Positions 52,762-64,000 of a stretch of DNA of 64,000 bases are shown one piece after another. The stretch lies in assembly GCA_949316495.1 (NCBI GenBank), contig OX439004.1, forward strand, positions 1,242,501 through 1,306,500. The letters are read 5' to 3'. Made by a program: the position numbers and the translations under genes. This DNA comes from Amphiduros pacificus. Taxonomy: Eukaryota > Annelida > Polychaeta > Phyllodocida > Hesionidae. The notes beneath the pieces were generated by a model. That model was not told the origin of the DNA, did not search any database, and worked only from the letters and a program-made list of their open reading frames with translations. Positions within the stretch are counted from its first letter, which is position 1. Each line of letters begins with the position of its first letter.

Positions 52762-55700
52762 CTAGATATTCAGGTAACTTACTATAAAATATTTAATCTT
52801 TATTAGCACGTCTATAAATATACGGGTCTTCAATGTGTAGTTTAATGGGTTTAATAGTGAATTGATAGACAAGCCTAGAGTCATAATTATTTCATAAATG
52901 TCAATTGGAGTTGTGCATCCAGTGACATTTAAACAACATAGAATAAAGCCTGGTAAATTGCACAAGGCATTTACTACATTTGTTGCTATTGTTGATATTA
53001 TCATGTGATTTCTACGTTTCATATTCTTGACCTGAAGGTTCCCTATTTCTTCTAATGATTTTACACTTGACACAGACATATGATAAATATCAAGATAAAA
53101 ATAAATGCCAGTCATCTGAAATATGAAGACCACCAAGTGAAGGAACAATGCATATAATGCAATGAAAGGGTTGTCAAAAGATACAGGGGCTATAAATAAG
53201 CACTGTATTCCAATAGATAAATACAAGTCATCAAATGAGGTTTTTTGAAAAATAAAAGGGGCTGTTGCCAATAAGATGATTACTGACCAAACTAAACATA
53301 TATATCTGGTTTTTATATAAAATGATTGAGTCTTAATATTGATCCACCTGTAGAAAGAGAGAATACCTAACCATATAGCTGATCCCAGAAAAGAGATAGT
53401 TGATATCAGGAGGGCCATGCTACACATTGCTCCACCAAGCCACATCCTAATGTCTGGAACATCTTGATATCTCAAATCCTCAATTATAAACACCATTAAA
53501 TATATACCAAAGATAAAATCACATAATGAAATGTTAAAGATAAATATATTTTGTCTTGAAGTTTTCAAATATAGACAATTATAAAATAATGTAATTAAAT
53601 TAGACACTAATATAGCAATACCAAATGTTATAAACATAGTATTTGACAGTGGTGAAAGGATGCCTTGGTTGCAAAGCTTCACTTGTAACTTATTACATCC
53701 ATACATATGTGGGTGGGCACAGCAAAATCTCAAATCATTTGTTTTTATAAAATTAATATTTTTGATAACATCTAAAAGGTTGGTATCTAACATGTAAATT
53801 GAAATATTTGAGAAATAAAATTTTGTCAGATTTGAAAATGAACTGAGAAAGTTTGCTTTTATTTCTGTTATCTTATTATTAGATATATCCAGGACAGATA
53901 CACCAGTTAAATGGAAGTCTTCAAATAAAGAAGAAATCTGGTTTCCTTTTAGTTCAAGAATGTAAAGAATGTTGAGATCTATAAAGCAATCCTTGTTCAA
54001 ATAATGTAATAGATTGTTGTTTAAGATCAAGTGATGTAGGTGTTTGTTTCTTGTGATGTAGTTCTTAACAGGATAGCAAAATTCAGTCAGGCTGTTATTG
54101 GAAAAATCTAAATAAGACAGATTAATTAAGTTATGCAACATATTATAATGCATACCAGATGAATGCACTGATAGATATTTTGTAGAACTTGGAATATAAT
54201 TCACTTTGGCAAGAGGCTTAAAATCACAATTTACCATTAAACCTAAACAAAAGCATGGTGGTGGGCATGTTATACCACAAAGTGCCTCATCTTCTCCATT
54301 ATAACAGTGAGATACACCATCACAAACCTCGGACTGGTGAACACATACTTCATACCCAATATCTGTTTCACATTTGAGCATACCCTTACAAATGCTATTA
54401 TCACAATTACTTTCATCTTCGCCATAAGAACAGTCTCTAATGCCATCACAGACTCTCCTGTGGGGTATACAATATGACTTAGGACACTTAAAGCTATGTG
54501 TACAGGTCATATTTTCACAAAACCTCAAATGTGCTGCATTTCTGCAATATTGTATATTTCCATGTTGATCTAAGTCATACAAGCATACTTGTGAAATTAG
54601 GAAACATTTAGTGTGCCCTTGTAAGCAAGGTAAATAGTCAGGTTTGCATTTATTTCTCTCATCGCCTTGCTCCAAAAGTAGCTTGTATTGTTTTTCATCA
54701 TCACCAAGCTCACAGTCTGGTATTAAATCATCTACATAATAAAATGGTATAACATTGCCGAGTGGACAAAGAAAATTGTCTTTTTTAATTGGCAATTTTT
54801 GTATACATTTCTCATCAGATCCATCATGACAGTGATGTATTCCATCACAAACCAAATTATATTGTATACATCCTCCTTTCTCACATTGGAAGTACATGGG
54901 TTGGCAGGTACAATTTTCAGCAAAACATTTAAATCTACAAATACTTGTATCATGAAACCTTACATCATTCACAAAACACCAACAGTTAATTTCATCTGAT
55001 CCATCAATACAATCCTTTACATTATTACAGATATAACTGTGTAAAATACAACTGCCATCTGTACATTTGAATTGTGTTGCCAGGCAACCTATTTGTTTTA
55101 TTGTTTTAATCCTTTGCACAGCATATGATACTTTGCTGTTTGGGCAGTGACTCACAATCTTGATATGCCATGTGTGGGGATGGCACAATGATGATTTAGC
55201 TATTGCTTTAGTGCACTTTGTCTGATTCCTAGTAACAATCATCACACCTTCAAGGCCATAATTGGCTAAAATATGTAGAAGATTGTAAAGGTTAGAGTTA
55301 TAAACTGTCATACCTTCAGGTATGGTTACATTATTTTGAATTATGAAACTTGAAAACATTTTTGGGAAAATAAAGAGTATCCTAAAGCAGAAGTTATCAA
55401 GGTTAAAATAACCCAAAGGGCATTCTTGTGCGGATTTTATTTGAGGAATATACTTCTTTCTCAAATGTTGTGCAATAGGTACTTTACACATCCAGTTATT
55501 GGTGACAGGCATATCACAAGGAACCTGAAGCCAATAGGGCTCAAAGGGATCTATGTAAACCATTGCCGTGCAAAGCTGCCCTTCAACTAACTTAGGATGG
55601 AGTCTATCATGAAAATCTCGAAACTTCTCATCTATAATATATCTGTATATCTTACTCCCATATTGAAGTTTATGTAAGTGAAAATCATCATTCCACGTAA

Positions 55701-56109
55701 ATTGACCACTGTTCCATTCGAAGTAGTTAACAGTTGAATTATCTGTGTAGAATAGCGTTTTTTCCTGGAATGACCATAAACATATACCATTTGAAAATAG
55801 CAATATCAACAATAGCAATATCAATAGCATCAATATCAATAGCATCAATATCAATAGTAGCAATATAAATAATAGCAATATCAATAGTATCAGTATCAAT
55901 AGTAGCAATATCAATAGAAGCAATATCAATAGTAGCAATATCAATAGAAGCAATATCAATAGTAGCAATATCAATAGTAGCAATATCAATAGAAGCAATA
56001 TCAATAGTAGCAATATCAATAGTAGCAATATCAATAGAAGCAATATCAATAGAAGCAATATCAATAGTAGCAATATCAATAGTAGCAATATCAATAGTAG
56101 CAATATCAA
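52762..56109 (-). CDS. C-type-lectin-like/LDLa/LRR rhodopsin-family GPCR (GRL101-like, intronless)
   Basis: One open frame of up to 1,115 residues. Residues 1-104 are almost pure Leu/Ile from a 15-bp minisatellite. Internal Mets at 55845 and 55830 would give a normal-length hydrophobic signal peptide ending at LLFSNG. Next is a C-type-lectin-like region (about 110-215, ending PVTNNWMCKV) and a weaker lectin-like block starting CPLGYFNLDNFC. From about 342 to 640 there is a run of LDL-receptor class A repeats, some canonical (CNNVKDCIDGSDEINC) and some degenerate, then a Cys-rich cap and leucine-rich repeats to about 790. The 7TM part starts near 823. TM2 has NISLCDFIFGIYL, and TM7 has NPLNY, matching NPxxY. 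The DRY position after TM3 reads SFYRW, so only the Arg is kept. Closest known architecture: Lymnaea GRL101 and the relaxin-receptor-like LGRs. The ligand is unknown. No introns or breaks are seen. Confidence 0.88.
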   Translation of the reverse strand: MILLLLILLLLILLLLILLLLILLLLILLLLILLLLILLLLILLLLILLLLILLLLILLLLILLLLILLLLILILLILLLFILLLLILMLLILMLLILLLLILLFSNGICLWSFQEKTLFYTDNSTVNYFEWNSGQFTWNDDFHLHKLQYGSKIYRYIIDEKFRDFHDRLHPKLVEGQLCTAMVYIDPFEPYWLQVPCDMPVTNNWMCKVPIAQHLRKKYIPQIKSAQECPLGYFNLDNFCFRILFIFPKMFSSFIIQNNVTIPEGMTVYNSNLYNLLHILANYGLEGVMIVTRNQTKCTKAIAKSSLCHPHTWHIKIVSHCPNSKVSYAVQRIKTIKQIGCLATQFKCTDGSCILHSYICNNVKDCIDGSDEINCWCFVNDVRFHDTSICRFKCFAENCTCQPMYFQCEKGGCIQYNLVCDGIHHCHDGSDEKCIQKLPIKKDNFLCPLGNVIPFYYVDDLIPDCELGDDEKQYKLLLEQGDERNKCKPDYLPCLQGHTKCFLISQVCLYDLDQHGNIQYCRNAAHLRFCENMTCTHSFKCPKSYCIPHRRVCDGIRDCSYGEDESNCDNSICKGMLKCETDIGYEVCVHQSEVCDGVSHCYNGEDEALCGITCPPPCFCLGLMVNCDFKPLAKVNYIPSSTKYLSVHSSGMHYNMLHNLINLSYLDFSNNSLTEFCYPVKNYITRNKHLHHLILNNNLLHYLNKDCFIDLNILYILELKGNQISSLFEDFHLTGVSVLDISNNKITEIKANFLSSFSNLTKFYFSNISIYMLDTNLLDVIKNINFIKTNDLRFCCAHPHMYGCNKLQVKLCNQGILSPLSNTMFITFGIAILVSNLITLFYNCLYLKTSRQNIFIFNISLCDFIFGIYLMVFIIEDLRYQDVPDIRMWLGGAMCSMALLISTISFLGSAIWLGILSFYRWINIKTQSFYIKTRYICLVWSVIILLATAPFIFQKTSFDDLYLSIGIQCLFIAPVSFDNPFIALYALFLHLVVFIFQMTGIYFYLDIYHMSVSSVKSLEEIGNLQVKNMKRRNHMIISTIATNVVNALCNLPGFILCCLNVTGCTTPIDIYEIIMTLGLSINSLLNPLNYTLKTRIFIDVLIKIKYFIVSYLNI

Positions 56110-56516
56110 TAATATCTATATCAATAGTAGCAATATCAATAGTAGCAATATAAATAGTAGCGATATCAATAATAGCAATATCAATAGCATCAATATCAAT
56201 AGTAGCAATATAAATAATAGCAATATCATTAGTATCAATATCAATAGTAGCAATATCAATAGTAGCAATATCAATAATAGCAATATCAATAATAGCAATA
56301 TCAATAGTAGCAATATCAATAGTAGCAATATCAATAGTAGCAATATCAATAGTAGCGATACCAATAATAGCAATATCAATAGTAGCAATATCAGTAATAG
56401 CAATATCAATAGTAGCAATATCAATAGTAGCAATATCAATAGTAGCAATATCAATAGTAGCAATATCAATAGTAGCAATATCAATAATAGCAATATCAAT
56501 AATAGCAATATCAATT
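55797..56516. repeat. 15-bp minisatellite overlapping the receptor's 5' end (about 48 units)
   Basis: The unit AGCAATATCAATAGT reads LILLL in one minus-strand frame. It runs from the receptor's leader upstream through the presumed 5'UTR. A stop near 56110 separates two open stretches. Confidence 0.95.
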
Positions 56517-56587
56517 ATTCCACAAACATATTTGAGATCATCATTGTTCTATAGAAACATTGCATCTGTGGATTTATTATAACCAAC

Positions 56588-56821
56588 AAGAGCCCCACTA
56601 GCACACATGGTAGAGTGCAGGTTCTCTGCTGCTGTTGGTTAGATAAGTGGAGGACGGGAGGTGGTGGGTTCGACTCCCACTGCTGGCAGTATTACTTTCA
56701 CAATAGTTGTATAAGTGGAGGACGGGAGGTGGTGGGTTCGACTCCCACTGCTGGCAGTGTTTGACTTAATATTGCCATAGTTGCTGAAAGGGTCGTAAAA
56801 ACACCATTTAAAAATAAGGAA
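56588..56821 (+). mobile_element. tRNA-derived SINE with a duplicated B-box segment and 10-bp target duplication
   Basis: A-box-like CACATGGTAGAGTGCAGG is followed by a block ATAAGTGGAGGACGGGAGGT ... GGTTCGACTCCC that occurs twice, at 56643 and 56711 (68 bp apart). The tail contains TTGCTGAAAGGGTCGTAAAA. It is flanked by TATAACCAAC at 56578-56587 and 56822-56831. Confidence 0.8.
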
Positions 56822-56854
56822 TATAACCAACCAAATAGAATTGGGACATTGTTA

Positions 56855-56965
56855 AAAACTGAGCAGATGAGGTTGAGAACAAAGTTACACCAGAGGACGA
56901 CACTAGTCCTTCCTCATCAGCCCTTAGACCCGAGTTCATGTCGGATATTGACAACCTGACTGACA
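56855..56965 (+). pseudogene. Coding remnant abutting the 35-bp array (left side)
   Basis: A plus-strand frame encodes an acidic, Ser-rich peptide (ENKVTPEDDTSPSSSALRPE) that runs directly into the first repeat unit, after which stops appear. It looks like exon sequence from an unrecognised gene. Confidence 0.4.
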
Positions 56966-59900
56966 AACCTGATGAACCAATAGCTACAACCTCACTGACA
57001 ACCCTGATGAACCAATAGCTACAACCTCACTGACAACCCTGATGAACCAATAGCTACAACCTCACTGACAACCCTGATGAACCAATAGCTACAACCTCAC
57101 TGACAACCCTGATGAACCAATAGCTACAATCTCACTGACAACCCTGATGAACCAATAGCTACAACCTCACTGACAACCCTGATGAACCAATAGCTACAAC
57201 CACCAACCCTGATGAACCAATAGCTACAACCTGACTGACAACCCTGATGAACCAATAGCTACAACCTGACTGACAACCCTGATGAAGCAATAGCTACAAC
57301 CTCACTGACAACCCTGATGAACCAATAGCTACAACCTCACTGACAACCCTGATGAACCAATAGCTACAACCTGACTGACAACCCTGATGAACCAATAGCA
57401 ACAACCTGACTGACAACCCTGACGAACCAATAGCTACAACCTGACTGACAACCCTGATGAACCAATAGCTACAACCTGACTGACAACCCTGATGAACCAA
57501 TAGCTACAACCTGACTAACAACCCTGATGAACCAATAGCTACAACCTGACTGACAACCCTGATGAACGAATAGCTACAATCTCACTGACAACCCTGATGA
57601 ACCAATAGCTACAACCTCACTGACAACCCTGATGAACCAATAGCTACAACCTCACTGACAACCCTGATGAAGCAATAGCTACAACCTGACTGACAACCCT
57701 GATGAACCAATAGCTACAACCTGACTGACAACCCTGATGAACCAATAGCTACAACCTGACTGACAACCCTGATGAACCAATAGCCACAACCTCACTGACA
57801 ACCCTGATGAACCAATAGCTACAATCTCACTGACAACCCTGATGAACCAATAGCTACAACCTGACTGACAACCCTGATGAACCAATAGCTACAACCTCAC
57901 TGACAACCCTGATGAACCAATAGCTACAACCTCACTGACAACCCTGATTAACCAATAGCTACAACCTCACTGACAACCCTGATGAACCAATAGCTACAAC
58001 CTGACTGACAACCCTGATGAACCAATAGCTACAATCTCACTGACAACCCTGATGAACCAATAGCTACAACCTGACTGACAACCCTGATGAACCAATAGCT
58101 ACAACCTCACTGACAACCCTGATGAACCAATAGCTACAACCTGACTGACAACCCTGATGAACCAATAGCTACAACCTGACTGACAACCCTGATGAACCAA
58201 TAGCTACAACCTGACTGATAACCCTGATGAAGCAATAGCTACAACCTGACTGACAACCCTGATGAACCAATAGCTACAACCTGACTGACAACCCTGATGA
58301 ACCAATAGCTACAACCACCAACAATGATGAACCAATAGCTACAACCTGACTGACAACCCTGATGAACCAATAGCTACAACCTGACTGACAACCCTGATGA
58401 ACCAATAGCTACAACCTGACTGACAACCATGATGAACCAATAGCTACAATCTCACTGACAACCCTGATGAACCAATAGCTACAACCTGACTGACAACCCT
58501 GATGAAGCAATAGCTACAATCTCACTGACAACCCTGATGAACCAATAGCTACAACCTCACTGACAACCCTGATGAACCAATAGCTACAACCTCACTGACA
58601 ACCCTGATGAACCAATAGCTACAACCTGACTGACAACCCTGATGAAGCAATAGCTACAACCTCACTGACAACCCTGATGAACCAATAGCTACAACCTGAC
58701 TGACAACCCTGATGAACCAATAGCTACAACCTGACTGACAACCCTGATGAACCAATAGCTACAACCTGACTGACAACCCTGATGAACCAATAGCTACAAC
58801 CTCACTGACAACCCTGATGAACCAATAGCTACAACCTGACTGACAGCCCTGATGAACCAATAGCTACAACCACCAACCCTGATGAACCAATAGCTACAAC
58901 CTCACTGACAACCCTGATGAAGCAATAGCTACAACCTGACTGACAACCCTGATGAACCAATAGCTACAATTTGACTGACAACCCTGATGAACCAATAGCT
59001 ACAACCTGACTGACAACCCTGATGAACCAATAGCTACAACCTGACTGACAACCCTGATGAACCAATAGCTACAACCTCACTGACAACCCTGATGAACCAA
59101 TAGCTACAACCTCACTGACAACCCTGATAAACCAATAGCTACAACCTCACTGACAACCCTGATGAAGCAATAGCTACAACCTGACTGACAACCCTGATGA
59201 ACCAATAGCTACAACCTGACTGACAACCCTGATGAACCAATAGCTACAACCTGACTGACAACCCTGATGAACCAATAGCTACAACCTGACTGACAACCCT
59301 GATGAACCAATAGCTACAACCTGACTGACAACCCTGATGAACCAATAGCTACAACCTGACTGACAACCCTGATGAACCAATAGCTACAACCTGACTGACA
59401 ACCCTGATGAACCAATAGCTACAATCTCACTGACAACCCTGATGAAGCAATAGCTACAACCTGACTGACAACCCTGATGAACCAATAGCTACAACCTGAC
59501 TGACAACCCTGATGAACCAATAGCTACAACCTCACTGACAACCCTGATAAACCAATAGCTACAACCTGACTGACAACCCTGATGAACCAATAGCTACAAC
59601 CTGACTGACAACCCTGATGAACCAATAGCTACAACCTGACTGACAACCATGATGAACCAATAGCTACAACCTGACTGACAACCCTGATGAAGCAATAGCT
59701 ACAACCTGACTGACAACCCTGATGAACCAATAGCTACAACCTCACTGACAACCCTGATGAACCAATAGCTACAACCTCACTGACAACCCTGATAAACCAA
59801 TAGCTACAACCTCACTGACAACCCTGATGAAGCAATAGCTACAACCTGACTGACAACCCTGATGAACCAATAGCTACAACCTGACTGACAACCCTGATGA

Positions 59901-62095
59901 ACCAATAGCTACAACCTGACTGACAACCCTGATGAACCAATAGCTACAACCTGACTGACAACCCTGATGAACCAATAGCTACAACCTGACTGACAACCCT
60001 GATGAACCAATAGCTACAACCTGACTGACAACCCTGATGAACCAATAGCTACAACCTGACTGACAACCCTGATGAACCAATAGCTACAATCTCACTGACA
60101 ACCCTGATGAAGCAATAGCTACAACCTGACTGACAACCCTGATGAACCAATAGCTACAACCTGACTGACAACCCTGATGAACCAATAGCTACAACCTCAC
60201 TGACAACCCTGATGAAGCAATAGCTACAACCTGACTGACAACCCTGATAAACCAATAGCTACAACCTCACTGACAACCCTGATGAAGCAATAGCTACAAC
60301 CTGACTGACAACCCTGATGAACCAATAGCTACAACCTGACTGACAACCCTGATGAACCAATAGCTACAACCTGACTGACAACCCTGATGAACCAATAGCT
60401 ACAACCTGACTGACAACCCTGATGAACCAATAGCTACAACCTGACTGACAACCCTGATGAACCAATAGCTACAACCTCACTGACAACCCTGATAAACCAA
60501 TAGCTACAACCTGACTGACAACCCTGATGAACCAATAGCTACAACCTGACTGACAACCCTGATGAAGCAATAGCTACAACCTGACTGACAACCCTGATAA
60601 ACCAATAGCTACAACCTGACTGACAACCCTGATGAAGCAATAGCTACAATCTCACTGACAACCCTGATGAAGCAATAGCTACAACCTGACTGACAACCCT
60701 GATGAAGCAATAGCTACAACCTGACTGACAACCCTAATGAACCAATAGCTACAACCTGACTGACAACCCTGATGAACCAATAGCTACAACCTGACTGACA
60801 ACCCTGATGAACCAATAGCTACAACATGACAGACAACCCTGATGAACCAATAGCTACAACCTGACTGACAACCCTGATGAACCAATAGCTACAACCTGAC
60901 TGACAACCCTGATGAACCAATAGCTACAACCTGACTGACAACCCTGATGAACCAATAGCTACAACCTGACTGACAACCCTGATGAACCAATAGCTACAAC
61001 CTGACTGACAACCCTGATGAACCAATAGCTACAACCTGACTGACAACCCTGATGAACCAATAGCTACAACCTGACTGACAACCCTGATGAAGCAATAGCT
61101 ACAACCTGACTGACAACCCTGATGAAGCAATAGCTACAACCTGACTGACAACCCTGATGAACCAATAGCTACAACCTGACTGACAACCCTGATGAACCAA
61201 TAGCTACAACCTGACTGACAACCCTGATGAAGCAATAGCTACAACCTGACTGACAACCCTGATGAAGCAATAGCTACAACCTGACTGACAACCCTGATGA
61301 ACCAATAGCTACAACCTCACTGACAACCCTGATAAACCAATAGCTACAACCTCACTGACAACCCTGATGAACCAATAGCTACAACCTGACTGACAACCCT
61401 GATGAACCAATAGCTACAACCTGACTGACAACCCTGATGAACCAATAGCTACAACCTGACTGACAACCCTGATGAACCAATAGCTACAACCTGACTGACA
61501 ACCCTGATGAACCAATAGCTACAACCTCACTGACAACCCTGATGAACCAATAGCTACAACCTCACTGACAACCCTGATGAACCAATAGCTACAACCTGAC
61601 TGACAACCCTGATGAAGCAATAGCTACAATCTCACTGACAACCCTGATGAACCAATAGCTACAACCTGACTGACAACCCTGATGAACCAATAGCTACAAC
61701 ATGACAGACAACCCTGATGAACCAATAGCTACAACCTGACTGACAACCCTGATGAAGCAATAGCTACAACCTGACTGACAACCCTGATGAACCAATAGCT
61801 ACAACCTGACTGACGACCCTGATGAACCAATAGCTACAACCTCACTGACAACCCTGATGAACCAATAGCTACAACCTGACTGACAACCCTGATGAACCAA
61901 TAGCTACAACCTCACTGACAACCCTGATGAACCAATAGCTACAACCTGACTGACAACCCTGATGAACCAATAGCTACAACCTCACTGACAACCCTGATGA
62001 ACCAATAGCTACAACCTCACTGACAACCCTGATGAACCAATAGCTATAACCTCACTGACAACCCTGATGAACCAATAGCTACAACCACCAACAAT
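56960..62095. repeat. 35-bp minisatellite, 5.1 kb (about 147 units)
   Basis: Units contain AACCCTGATGAACCAATAGC and TACAACCTGACTGAC. Variants are CCTCAC for CCTGAC, AAGC for AACC, and ATCTC. A shorter unit with ACAACCACCAAC occurs at about 57198, 58312, 58868 and at the right end (62080). It is the largest array in the window. Confidence 0.98.
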
Positions 62096-62705
62096 GATGA
62101 ACTGGATAACAGGAATAAACAAGAACTGAAGAAAACACTAAAACATGAAAGAGAGATGTTAGAAAAAATCAAGAACGACCTGAAAAATAAAAATTAAACT
62201 GGAAGTCGGCACTCTTACTAGGAAAAACGAGCACTAGCTGCACAGACTAGACGAATACAGAGTAAAAGAACTATCACTAGAGACGAAATGGGAAGAATGA
62301 ACAAAATACAATTGGAGAAAAATCAAGGACTAGAACAAAAAACTGAGTGAGAATGAAATAAAGATCAACGCCATTGTTAAAGAGAGGGCAGTACAATTGG
62401 AGAAAATTAAAGACCAGAACGAAAACTGAGAGAGAATGAAATAAAGATCAACGCCATTGTTAAAGAGAGGGCAGTGCCTCGATCATGCTCTCAGGTGGAA
62501 CCTACTAAGAACAAGGTACTGTACCTGGTCGATAAGACATATGAAGGTATCACCTCTGCTGATACTTACAGTGATCGTAAGTGACAGTAATGAGGCAATA
62601 ATGGATTTAAATAATTACTCCCCAAGAATTACATTGATTTTGATGATTCTAAATATCCGAACGAAAAAATTGAAACGGAAATTCCGAGCGAAACTGCCTC
62701 CATGT
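62096..62705 (+). pseudogene. Broken coiled-coil-like coding remnant right of the 35-bp array
   Basis: Immediately after the last repeat unit, plus-strand reading gives charged coiled-coil-like peptide (NKQELKKTLKHEREMLEKIK) in the frame continuous with the left-hand remnant's DEPIATT motif. Further coding-like pieces follow in different frames, separated by several breaks. A segment of about 75 bp (AAATAAAGATCAACGCCATT ...) is duplicated near 62357 and 62437. The gene family is not recognised. Confidence 0.4.
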
Positions 62706-62708
62706 TGA

Positions 62709-64000
62709 TTGGCAGGGGGGGAGAGAAACGATACAGCAGATGGTGGCAGGGGGGGGGGGGAGAAACGATACAGCAGATGGTGGCAGGGGGGGAGAAACGA
62801 TACAGCAGATGATGGCAGGGGGGAGAAACGATACAGCAGATAGTGACAGGGGGTGAGAAACGATACAGCAGATAGTGGCAGGGGGGAGAAACGATACAGC
62901 AGATAGTGGCAGGGGGTGAGAAACGATACAGCAGATAGTGGCAGGGGGGAGAAACGATACAGCAGATAGTGGCAGGGGGGGAGAAACGATACAGCAGATG
63001 ATGGCAGGGGGAGAAACGATACAGCAGATTGTGGCAGGGGGGAGAAACGATACAGCAGATAGTGGCAGGGGGTGAGAAACGATACAGCAGATAGTGGCAG
63101 GGGGGGGAGAAACGATACAGCAGATGATGGCAGGGTGGAGAAACGATACAGCAGATTGTGGCAGGGGGGAGAAACGATACAGCAGATAGTGGCAGGGGGG
63201 AGAAACGATAAGGCAGATAGTGGCAGGGGGGAGAAACGATACAGTAGATAGTGGCAGGGGGGGGGGGAGAAACGATACAGCAGATGGTGGCAGGGGGGAG
63301 AAATGATAAGGCAGATAGTGGCAGGGGGGAGAAACGATACAGTAGATAGTGGCAGGGGGGGGAGAAACGATACAGCAGATGGTGGCAGGGGGGAGAAATG
63401 ATACAGCAGATAGTGGCAGGGGGGAGAAACGATACAGCAGATAGTGGCAGGGGGGAGAAACGATACAGCAGATAGTGGCAGGGGGGAGAAACGATACAGC
63501 AGATTGTGGCAGGGGGGAGAAACGATACAGCAGATTGTGGCAGGGGGGAGAAACGATACAGCAGATAGTGGCAGGGGGTGAGAAACGATACAGCAGATTG
63601 TGGCAGGGGGGAGAAACGATACAGCAGATAGTGGCAGGGGGGAGAAACGATACAGCAGATAGTGGCAGGGGGGGGAGAAACGATACAGCAGATAGTGGCA
63701 GGGGGGAGAAACGCTACAGCAGATAGTGGCAGGGGGGAGAAACGATACAGCAGATAGTGGCAGGGGGGAGAAACAATACAGCAGATAGTGGCAGGGGGGA
63801 GAAACGTTACAGCAGATAGTGGCAGGGGGGAGAAACGATACAGTAGATGATGGCAGGGGGAGAAACGATACAGCAGATAGTGGCAGGGGGAAGAAACGAT
63901 ACAGCAGATAGTGGCAGGGGGGAGAAACGATACAGCAGATAGTGGCAAGGGGTGAGAAACGATACAGCAGATAGTGGCAGGGGGGAGAAACGATACAGTA
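62709..64000. repeat. G-rich minisatellite of about 31-33-bp units (about 40, runs off the edge)
   Basis: Units of GAGAAACGATACAGCAGATA plus GTGGCAGGGGGG, with the G run varying from 5 to 10. On the minus strand it yields a long spurious PPCHYLLYRFS frame. Confidence 0.97.

Noticed and set aside
56116-56514. 132-residue Leu/Ile frame upstream of the receptor
   Set aside because: Only the 15-bp array read in frame; a stop separates it from the receptor.
62629-63948. 439-residue open frame rich in PPCHYLLYRFS on the minus strand
   Set aside because: It is the G-rich minisatellite read in frame; variable G runs shift the unit phase and there is no start context or conserved protein.
62709-64000. 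G-quadruplex array
   Set aside because: Only one long G run per unit of about 32 bp, with loops too long for stable standard quadruplexes.

Overview
This is eukaryotic, animal DNA: AT-rich, with GT-AG introns and three host protein genes lying among large minisatellites, SINEs and small DNA transposons. The receptor at 52.8-56.1 kb belongs to the LDLa/leucine-rich-repeat GPCR group typified by snail GRL101. Together with tRNA-headed SINEs and many MITEs it suggests a lophotrochozoan, most likely a mollusc. This is inferred from gene content; the species cannot be named.

1-22.8 kb (+): 18 exons (860-22741, joined phases consistent, 1,345 codons plus stop) of a SUCO/SLP1-type SUN-domain ER membrane protein. 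The 5' end lies outside the window. Its 13.3-kb intron holds seven minisatellites, a 1.65-kb CpG-rich inverted-repeat transposon, a decayed relative of it, a LINE tail and a SINE. Several exon edges have themselves become tandem repeats, copying splice donors (nine at one exon) or an acceptor.

22.8-38.4 kb: no convincing gene. Minisatellites with 40-, about 26/20-, 59- and 20-bp units, a SINE and a 300-bp (TA)n tract.

38.4-40.1 kb (+): a two-exon GT92-family glycosyltransferase, a type II membrane protein.

40.1-52.7 kb: a repeat-rich zone with a zinc-knuckle ORF1-like fossil, three SINE copies or fragments, and four small inverted-repeat elements with recognisable target duplications (9 bp; TTAA; TA; TA). 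One of these sits inside a tandem repeat whose other copies act as the empty site.

52.7-56.5 kb (-): an intronless receptor with C-type-lectin-like, LDLa, LRR and 7TM regions. Its N-terminal hydrophobic leader is encoded by a 15-bp minisatellite.

56.5-64 kb: a SINE with a duplicated B box, a 5.1-kb array of 35-bp units (about 147 copies) apparently expanded from coding sequence and flanked by broken coding remnants, then a G-rich array of about 32-bp units that runs off the edge.

The three genes show no sign of working together: SUCO acts in ER protein quality control, GT92 in Golgi glycosylation, and the receptor at the cell surface. About a quarter of the window is minisatellite.
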